Part shown: piece by piece, positions 59,546 to 64,000 of the stretch
Layout: each line of letters opens with the position of its first letter
Numbering within the stretch: the first letter of the stretch is position 1
Origin: Synechococcus sp. WH 5701
Lineage (GTDB): Bacteria > Cyanobacteriota > Cyanobacteriia > PCC-6307 > Cyanobiaceae
NCBI RefSeq assembly: GCF_000153045.1
Contig: NZ_CH724159.1
Location: 662,216-726,215, forward strand
DNA: 64,000 bases
Direction: 5' to 3'
Notes under the pieces: generated by a model
What the model saw: only the letters and a program-made list of their open reading frames with translations
Database searches by the model: none
What the model was told of the DNA's origin: nothing
Made by a program: the position numbers and the translations under genes

Positions 59546-60762
59546 GGATCCGGGTAGAGGGCCCCGTGCAGGCGCTGGAAGGAGGAGCGGCGCTCCCTCG
59601 CTCCTTCAGGCCCCCCATAGGCGCCCCAGAGCCCTTCCCAATAGAAATAGATCACCCCGAGGCCACGCTTGGCCACCTGATCCACCTTTTTCCCCAGTAC
59701 CGCTGAGGAGGTGGTGCGGCCCCCGAAGCCCGCCAGCACTCCGATCTGTACAGGCATGCCCCAGCGCCGGGCCTTCACCAGCGCCGCCTGGTCGAGGTCC
59801 TTGGTGAACCCGGCCACGGAGTAGGCGTAGTTCTGCACCACCAGTTCGTCCACCAGCTGGCCCAGGGCCCAGATCTCCCAGTCCTGCAGCCAGTGGTTGT
59901 AGGCGAAACGGAACGGCCCGGGGGAGTGGCTGATCACCGCGCCGCTGCGCTCCTTCTGCATCGTGGCTCTCAGGTCCCGCAGCAAACCAGTGAGCTTCTG
60001 GCGCCGCCAGGTCATCCACTCCCGGTTGTTGTAGTCGCGGGGGGGCTCACGGCCCTTCTCCCCGCGGAACAGGGTGCGGGTGTAGGCGTCATAGCCCAGC
60101 TCCACGGGCCAGGCGAAGTGATCATCGAGCTGGATCCCGTCAACCCCGCAGCGCTGCACGATTTCACCGATCAGCCCGATCACCCGCTCACGCACGCCGG
60201 GATGGGCCGGATTGAGCCAGACCCGCAGATCCTTGAGGGGGGAGGTCTTGAGGTTGGCCCCATGCATGGCGTAGAGGGTGGAGCCGTCGCTGCGCTGCAG
60301 CACCCATTCGGGATGGCGGCGCACCACTTCGGCATCGGCCGGCTCCATCAGGCCGTACTCGAACCAGGGGATCACCTTCATGCCCCGCCGCTGGCCGGCC
60401 TTGGTGATGCGGCAGATGGGATCGAGGGAGGCATTCACCTGCTTCAGCTTCGGCTCGATCGGCGCGTAACGGCTGCGATGGAACGTGTAACCACGGCTCC
60501 AGACGTTGGGATAGAGGGTGTTGAAGCCAGCGGCGTCGAGTTCGGCGACGGCCTTCTCGATCAGGTTGGCGTCGTAATAGAGGGGGCTGGGGCTGTTGGT
60601 GAGCCAGACCCCGACCCGCTGGCTGGCAGCGAGGGCCGGCAAGGCTCCCAGAACCTGCAGGGAGGAGGTGAGCAGCACGGTGGCCAGGGCCGGCAGGGCC
60701 CTTTTCAGTCGGACCCGGCGGGGCAGTGGCCCGCTCAGGCCAGGGGGAGTGGGGCGCGGCAA
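59515..60762 (-). CDS. Secreted family-10-like glycosylhydrolase (GHL10/DUF187)
   Basis: Protein of 415 residues with a signal peptide (ALATVLLTSSLQVLGALPAL). The TIM-barrel-like domain has VGVWLTNSPSPLYYD, AGFNTLYPNVWSRGYTFHRS, MKVIPWFEYGLM, GVDGIQLDDHFAWP and IYFYWEGLWGAYGG. The GHL10 family is found in cyanobacteria and probably acts on envelope or exported glycans; Asp/Asp/Glu in IQLDDHF and FEYG are candidate catalytic residues. The substrate is unknown. Confidence 0.83.
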   Translation of the reverse strand: MPRPTPPGLSGPLPRRVRLKRALPALATVLLTSSLQVLGALPALAASQRVGVWLTNSPSPLYYDANLIEKAVAELDAAGFNTLYPNVWSRGYTFHRSRYAPIEPKLKQVNASLDPICRITKAGQRRGMKVIPWFEYGLMEPADAEVVRRHPEWVLQRSDGSTLYAMHGANLKTSPLKDLRVWLNPAHPGVRERVIGLIGEIVQRCGVDGIQLDDHFAWPVELGYDAYTRTLFRGEKGREPPRDYNNREWMTWRRQKLTGLLRDLRATMQKERSGAVISHSPGPFRFAYNHWLQDWEIWALGQLVDELVVQNYAYSVAGFTKDLDQAALVKARRWGMPVQIGVLAGFGGRTTSSAVLGKKVDQVAKRGLGVIYFYWEGLWGAYGGPEGARERRSSFQRLHGALYPDPYPRSSRPRL

Positions 60763-60819
60763 CAGGTGTCGGAACAGGATGGGGGGCGTCGGCGAGGGGA
60801 CAGGAGCTGGCGGTATGGC

Positions 60820-61815
60820 TCAGCGGAACATCGAGCTCACGGAGCTTTCTTCGTGGATGCGCCAGATGGCTTCGCCGAGCATTTTGGCCACGGACAGCAC
60901 TTTCAGCTGGGGGAAGCTGCGTTCGTCGCTGATCGGGATGCTGTTGGTGACCAGCACTTCCTCCAGCAGTCCCGGCTCCGAGAGGCGCTCGATGGCAGGG
61001 GGGGAAAAGACCGCATGGGTGGCACAGGCCAGCACCCGGCGGGCCCCCTCGCGCCGCAGCAGGCGCGCCCCCTGACAGATCGTGCCGCCGGTATCGATCA
61101 TGTCGTCAATCAGGACCGCCGTCTTGCCGGCCACATCGCCGATCACCGTGAGACTTTCGGCCACGTTGTGATCTGAGCGCCGCTTGTCGATGATCGCCAG
61201 GGGGGCATCGTGCATGCGTTTGGCGAAGGCCCGCGCCCGGGCCACACCGCCCACATCGGGGGAGACCACCACCATTTCGCCCAGGTCGCGGGCGGAGAGG
61301 TAGTCGACCAGAACCGGAGAGCCGTAGATGTGGTCGCAGGGAATGTCGAAATATCCCTGGATCTGCGACGAGTGCAGGTCCATCGCCAGCACCCGGTCGA
61401 CACCCGACTGGGCCAGCAGGTTGGCCACCAGCTTGGCGGTGATCGATTCCCGTCCGGCGGTCTTGCGGTCGGCCCGGGCGTAGCCGTAGTAGGGGATCAC
61501 GGCGGTGATCTGGCGGGCGGAGGCCCGGCGGCAGGCGTCCACCATGATCAGCAGCTCCATCAGGTGATCGTTCACCGGAGCGCAGGTGGGCTGGATCAGG
61601 AAGACGTCGCAGCCGCGGATCGATTCCTGGATCTGAATGTAGAGCTCGCCGTCGGCGAAGCGCTTGATCACCCGCGGACCATCCGGCACGCCCAGGTAGC
61701 TGGCGATCTCGTGGGCCAGGGCGGGGTTGGAGGTGCCGCTGAACAGCCGCAGACGGCGGGTGTCATGGGGCTTGCTGTCCTGCTCCACCCGTTCAGCAGT
61801 CAAGAAACTGGTCAC
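60820..61815 (-). CDS. prs: Ribose-phosphate pyrophosphokinase
   Basis: Makes PRPP from ribose-5-phosphate and ATP. The GTG at 61815 gives 331 residues (TSFLTAERVEQDSKPHDTRR), typical length for cyanobacteria. LRLFSGTSNPALAHEIA, YYGYARADRKTAGRESITA (flexible loop region), VVVSPDVGGVARARAFAK and the PRPP loop VLIDDMIDTGGTI are complete. Confidence 0.96.
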   Translation of the reverse strand: MTSFLTAERVEQDSKPHDTRRLRLFSGTSNPALAHEIASYLGVPDGPRVIKRFADGELYIQIQESIRGCDVFLIQPTCAPVNDHLMELLIMVDACRRASARQITAVIPYYGYARADRKTAGRESITAKLVANLLAQSGVDRVLAMDLHSSQIQGYFDIPCDHIYGSPVLVDYLSARDLGEMVVVSPDVGGVARARAFAKRMHDAPLAIIDKRRSDHNVAESLTVIGDVAGKTAVLIDDMIDTGGTICQGARLLRREGARRVLACATHAVFSPPAIERLSEPGLLEEVLVTNSIPISDERSFPQLKVLSVAKMLGEAIWRIHEESSVSSMFR

Positions 61816-61881
61816 GGCGGGCGTGAGCAAGCAGGGCTGGAGCCTGATCGTAGAAGCCTCCCGGCCCGGTGAGGGCAAACA

Positions 61882-62454
61882 ATGATGAAGGCAGCGGGTT
61901 CAACCCCCAACCCCACGGCTTCAATCCCGCCGCTGCGCCTGGTGCTGGTGGGTGCCGCCGCGGCCGATGCCGCTGCTGGCGTGGAGGACGCCGCCAGCAG
62001 GCTGGCGGCCTTGATCGGGGTGAGCGCCCTGCCTCCGTTGGTGGCGGTCAGCACGGATGGTTCGGACGTGGCGGTGGATCTGTTGATGGCTGAGCTGAGC
62101 GGCCGCGGCGGCTCCTGGTTGGTGCCGTTGCCCCAGGATCCCGGGCGCCTTCAGCCCTGGGGTGGGCGCTGGTCGGAGCTACTGGGGGCCTGGCGCCAGC
62201 CGACCGTCCTGCTGATCGAGGCTCCCCAGGCGGATGCAGGCCTGCCCGCGGCCTGCACGGCCCTGCTCCAGTGCTGCGGGGTGCCCCTGCTGGGTCTGAT
62301 CCAGTGGGGTGGACTCTTCGATCGGGAGGCCCGCCGCCGTGATGGACTCCCCTGGCTGGGGGTGCTGGCTCAGGGCGATTCTGCTGACGCTGACGCGGAT
62401 CTCGCGTTGTGCCTGAGGCGGCGCTGGAGCCAGATCGCCGCCGAGGCGAACTAG
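61882..62454 (+). CDS. Hypothetical protein
   Basis: Protein of 190 residues from the ATG at 61882, not recognised. It is predicted soluble with a Rossmann-like alternation (LRLVLVGAAAADAAAGVEDA; PTVLLIEAPQADAGL; GVPLLGLIQWGGLFDREARR). The P-loop is absent. Codon use and position between prs and the LCP gene support it being real. Confidence 0.55.
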   Translation: MMKAAGSTPNPTASIPPLRLVLVGAAAADAAAGVEDAASRLAALIGVSALPPLVAVSTDGSDVAVDLLMAELSGRGGSWLVPLPQDPGRLQPWGGRWSELLGAWRQPTVLLIEAPQADAGLPAACTALLQCCGVPLLGLIQWGGLFDREARRRDGLPWLGVLAQGDSADADADLALCLRRRWSQIAAEAN

Positions 62455-62458
62455 CTGC

Positions 62459-63520
62459 TCAAGGCTTTGCCGGCCACAGGGGAGTGGGGGCCTTGGCGCT
62501 GATCTGGCGCAGGGTCTGATCCGGCTTGGCCGGTGGTTCCAGCGGAATCTGGCTGTAGCGCACCGGCTTCTCCTGGCGCAGGCCGGCCGTGACCAGGCTC
62601 AGGGCCTCCCCCTGGCTGAGGTTGGTGTCGAGCTGGGAGGTGAGCCGCTGCCAGCGCTCCGGCAACTGGGCCCATTGGTCCGGACGGATGAGTTCGCTCA
62701 CCAGCAGAGCGATCACCTTCTGTTGCCGCTCCCGGCGGCCGGCCTCCCCCTGCTCCTTGTTTCGGTATCGCACCAGTTGCTCCACCTGGGCACCCTTGAG
62801 CCGCTGCAGACCCCCCTGGAGATCGATGCTGTACGCCTGGCTCTTGTCCCTGTAGCTCAGGGGCTGATCCAGGTTCACCTCCAGCCCACCCAGGCCATCC
62901 ACCAGCTCCCTCAGGGCCGAGCGCGGCAGCACCACGTAGCGCTCGGGCTGGCCGGGATCGAGTCCCACCAGCTCCGCCACGGCGCCTGCACTCAGGGCAG
63001 CCCCCCCCTGTTTGTAGAGGGATCCCAGCGGCTGCACAGTCTTTTGTCCGGGCAGTTTCACCGCCAGTTCGGTGGGGATGGCGAGGATTTGCAGGGGGCC
63101 GGCGGGGTCCACGCGCAGCAGCATCAGGGTGTCGCTGTTGGCGGCACCGGCCGGAGCCGCGCCATTGCTGGCGGCGGCCAGGCGATCGGCGTCGCTGCCG
63201 ATCAGCAGCACCGTGATCGGCCTCGAAGGGGGACTGGCCAGGGGGGCGGCTTCGCCGTTCTGCTCCTCGTTGCTCAACCCCTGATCCTGCGGCGGCCAGA
63301 GCCGGTCGATCAGGCCCACCGAGGCCACCAGCCCCAGGGCACCCAGGCCCAACCCCGCCAGCAGCGTCCATGGCCCATTTCGCCGTGGCCGGGCTGGGGA
63401 TGCTGACGGGGACCGGGGTGGCTCCTGCCGGTTCGTGTCTGCCCTGGGCTTGCCTGCCACGACTGGATTGGCCTGTGGAATCGCCTCACTTTGACGCAGC
63501 TTCTTCAGGGCCGGTGCCAT
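62459..63520 (-). CDS. LytR-CpsA-Psr (LCP) family protein
   Basis: Membrane-anchored phosphotransferase of 353 residues. A cytoplasmic Pro-rich N-terminus precedes a transmembrane helix at about 50-70 (WTLLAGLGLGALGLVASVG). The LCP domain has ITVLLIGSDADRLA, SDTLMLLRVDPAGPLQILAI, VDGLGGLEVNLDQPLSYRD, LKGAQVEQLVRYRNKEQGE and RRERQQKVI. In cyanobacteria LCP proteins attach glycans to the envelope or heterocyst wall. The acceptor here is unknown. Confidence 0.88.
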   Translation of the reverse strand: MAPALKKLRQSEAIPQANPVVAGKPRADTNRQEPPRSPSASPARPRRNGPWTLLAGLGLGALGLVASVGLIDRLWPPQDQGLSNEEQNGEAAPLASPPSRPITVLLIGSDADRLAAASNGAAPAGAANSDTLMLLRVDPAGPLQILAIPTELAVKLPGQKTVQPLGSLYKQGGAALSAGAVAELVGLDPGQPERYVVLPRSALRELVDGLGGLEVNLDQPLSYRDKSQAYSIDLQGGLQRLKGAQVEQLVRYRNKEQGEAGRRERQQKVIALLVSELIRPDQWAQLPERWQRLTSQLDTNLSQGEALSLVTAGLRQEKPVRYSQIPLEPPAKPDQTLRQISAKAPTPLWPAKP

Positions 63521-63562
63521 GGCCGATAAGTTGAAGGCTCCACTCCCCGTCGGGATTCAGCA

Positions 63563-64000
63563 TTGAGCGCCGCTTCCCGTTCAGGCCCCGCCCCGGCCGC
63601 TGCCTCCGGTGCAGGCCAGCCGTTGGCTCCCCATGAGAGGGCCCGGCCCCTGGCCAAGGGCAGCGTCAAGCCGGCCCGGGATCTCTGCAGTGAGTGCGGG
63701 CTGTGCGACACGGGCTGGGTGGCCTATGTGCGCGACGCCTGCGCCTTCCTCACCCAGGGCTTCGATCGAATGGAAGAGCTGGCCCACGGTCGCCGCCGCG
63801 ATCTGGCCAACGACGACGAGCTCTATTTCGGAGTGTATGAGCGCATGCTCACCGCCCGCCTGCAGCCTCCGATCGAGGGGGCCCAGTGGACCGGCATCGT
63901 CAGCCGGATCGGCGTGCGCGCCCTCGAGAGCGGCCTGGTGGATGCGGTGCTGTGCGTGCAGCAGAGCCCGGACGACCGCTTCACCCCGGTGCCGGTGCTG
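63563..64000 (+). CDS. bciB: 3,8-divinyl chlorophyllide a 8-vinyl reductase BciB, N-terminal part
   Basis: Ferredoxin-dependent enzyme that reduces the C8 vinyl group in chlorophyll synthesis. The frame from a TTG at 63563 runs off the right edge (146 codons seen). An Ala/Pro-rich start is followed by the Fe-S Cys cluster CSECGLCDTGW (Cys42, 45, 48) and ACAFLTQGFDRMEEL, HGRRRDLANDDELYFGVYE, and EGAQWTGIVSRIG. This is the F420-hydrogenase beta-like BciB, as in Synechocystis slr1923. It shows the organism makes monovinyl chlorophyll a. Confidence 0.9.
   Translation, partial: MSAASRSGPAPAAASGAGQPLAPHERARPLAKGSVKPARDLCSECGLCDTGWVAYVRDACAFLTQGFDRMEELAHGRRRDLANDDELYFGVYERMLTARLQPPIEGAQWTGIVSRIGVRALESGLVDAVLCVQQSPDDRFTPVPVL

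Overview
The window is a GC-rich chromosomal segment from a phycobilisome-containing cyanobacterium, most likely an alpha-cyanobacterium of the Synechococcus/Cyanobium group. The evidence is a ferredoxin-NADP reductase carrying an N-terminal CpcD-type phycobilisome linker, SasA (KaiB-like plus histidine kinase), BciB, a solanesyl-diphosphate-synthase-type enzyme, a CGLD27 protein, a DUF3318 protein, and very dense, often overlapping genes. I assign about 61 protein genes (one cut by each edge, one frameshifted, one probably truncated), an initiator tRNA-Met and a tRNA-Glu. I see no rRNA, CRISPR array or prophage.

Layout. 1-0.85 kb: right end of an IS5-type insertion sequence that seems to have cut off the 3' end of the next gene. 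0.8-5.6 kb (minus): a five-gene, translationally coupled set (EamA transporter, double-META protein, retropepsin-like protease, zinc-ribbon membrane protein, truncated gene) with no recognised pathway. 5.6-13.8 kb: envelope genes (outer-membrane barrel, RodZ-like protein, MliC-like protein, DoxX, MurI, AmiC), solanesyl diphosphate synthase, a nitrilase and ComB. 13.8-15.9 kb: UbiD and an Rrf2 regulator. 15.9-22.9 kb (minus): hemL, a complete Liv/Nat amino-acid ABC transporter and a Ca2+/H+ antiporter, all abutting or overlapping. 23.1-28.2 kb: glcD, tpiA, an S4 RNA-binding protein, an MsbA-like exporter and small cyanobacterial proteins. 28.2-32.2 kb: a DUF3386 protein and carB. 32.3-36.9 kb (plus): DUF3318, rsfS, CGLD27, asparaginase, tRNA-fMet with promoter and terminator, GMC oxidoreductase. 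37-42 kb: DUF2811, a long-form CbiX with MxCxxC motif and His-rich tail, a nitrilase, and a 7TM-HD phosphohydrolase. 42-46 kb (plus): folD, crtE, a DUF212 protein and a RecD-like helicase, then a frameshifted convergent GAP-family gene. 46.7-52.7 kb (minus): petH, zwf, opcA, cobB and acylphosphatase. 52.8-64 kb: SRPBCC protein, an AT-rich gap, tRNA-Glu, sasA, a CpcS-like protein, two small secreted proteins, pepN, a GH10-like protein, prs, an LCP protein, and the start of bciB.

How the genes work together. Photosynthesis and pigment supply (hemL, bciB, crtE, petH, sds and possibly ubiD for plastoquinone), light/dark carbon metabolism (zwf with its activator opcA, tpiA, glcD, sasA) and cobamide synthesis (cbiX, cobB) are scattered core functions. 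I do not see a defence, secretion or biosynthetic island. The least explained pieces are the five-gene envelope operon at 0.8-5.6 kb, the tandem hairpin repeats at 37.5 kb, the AT-rich patch beside tRNA-Glu at 53.5 kb, and the hemL-liv-cax linkage.
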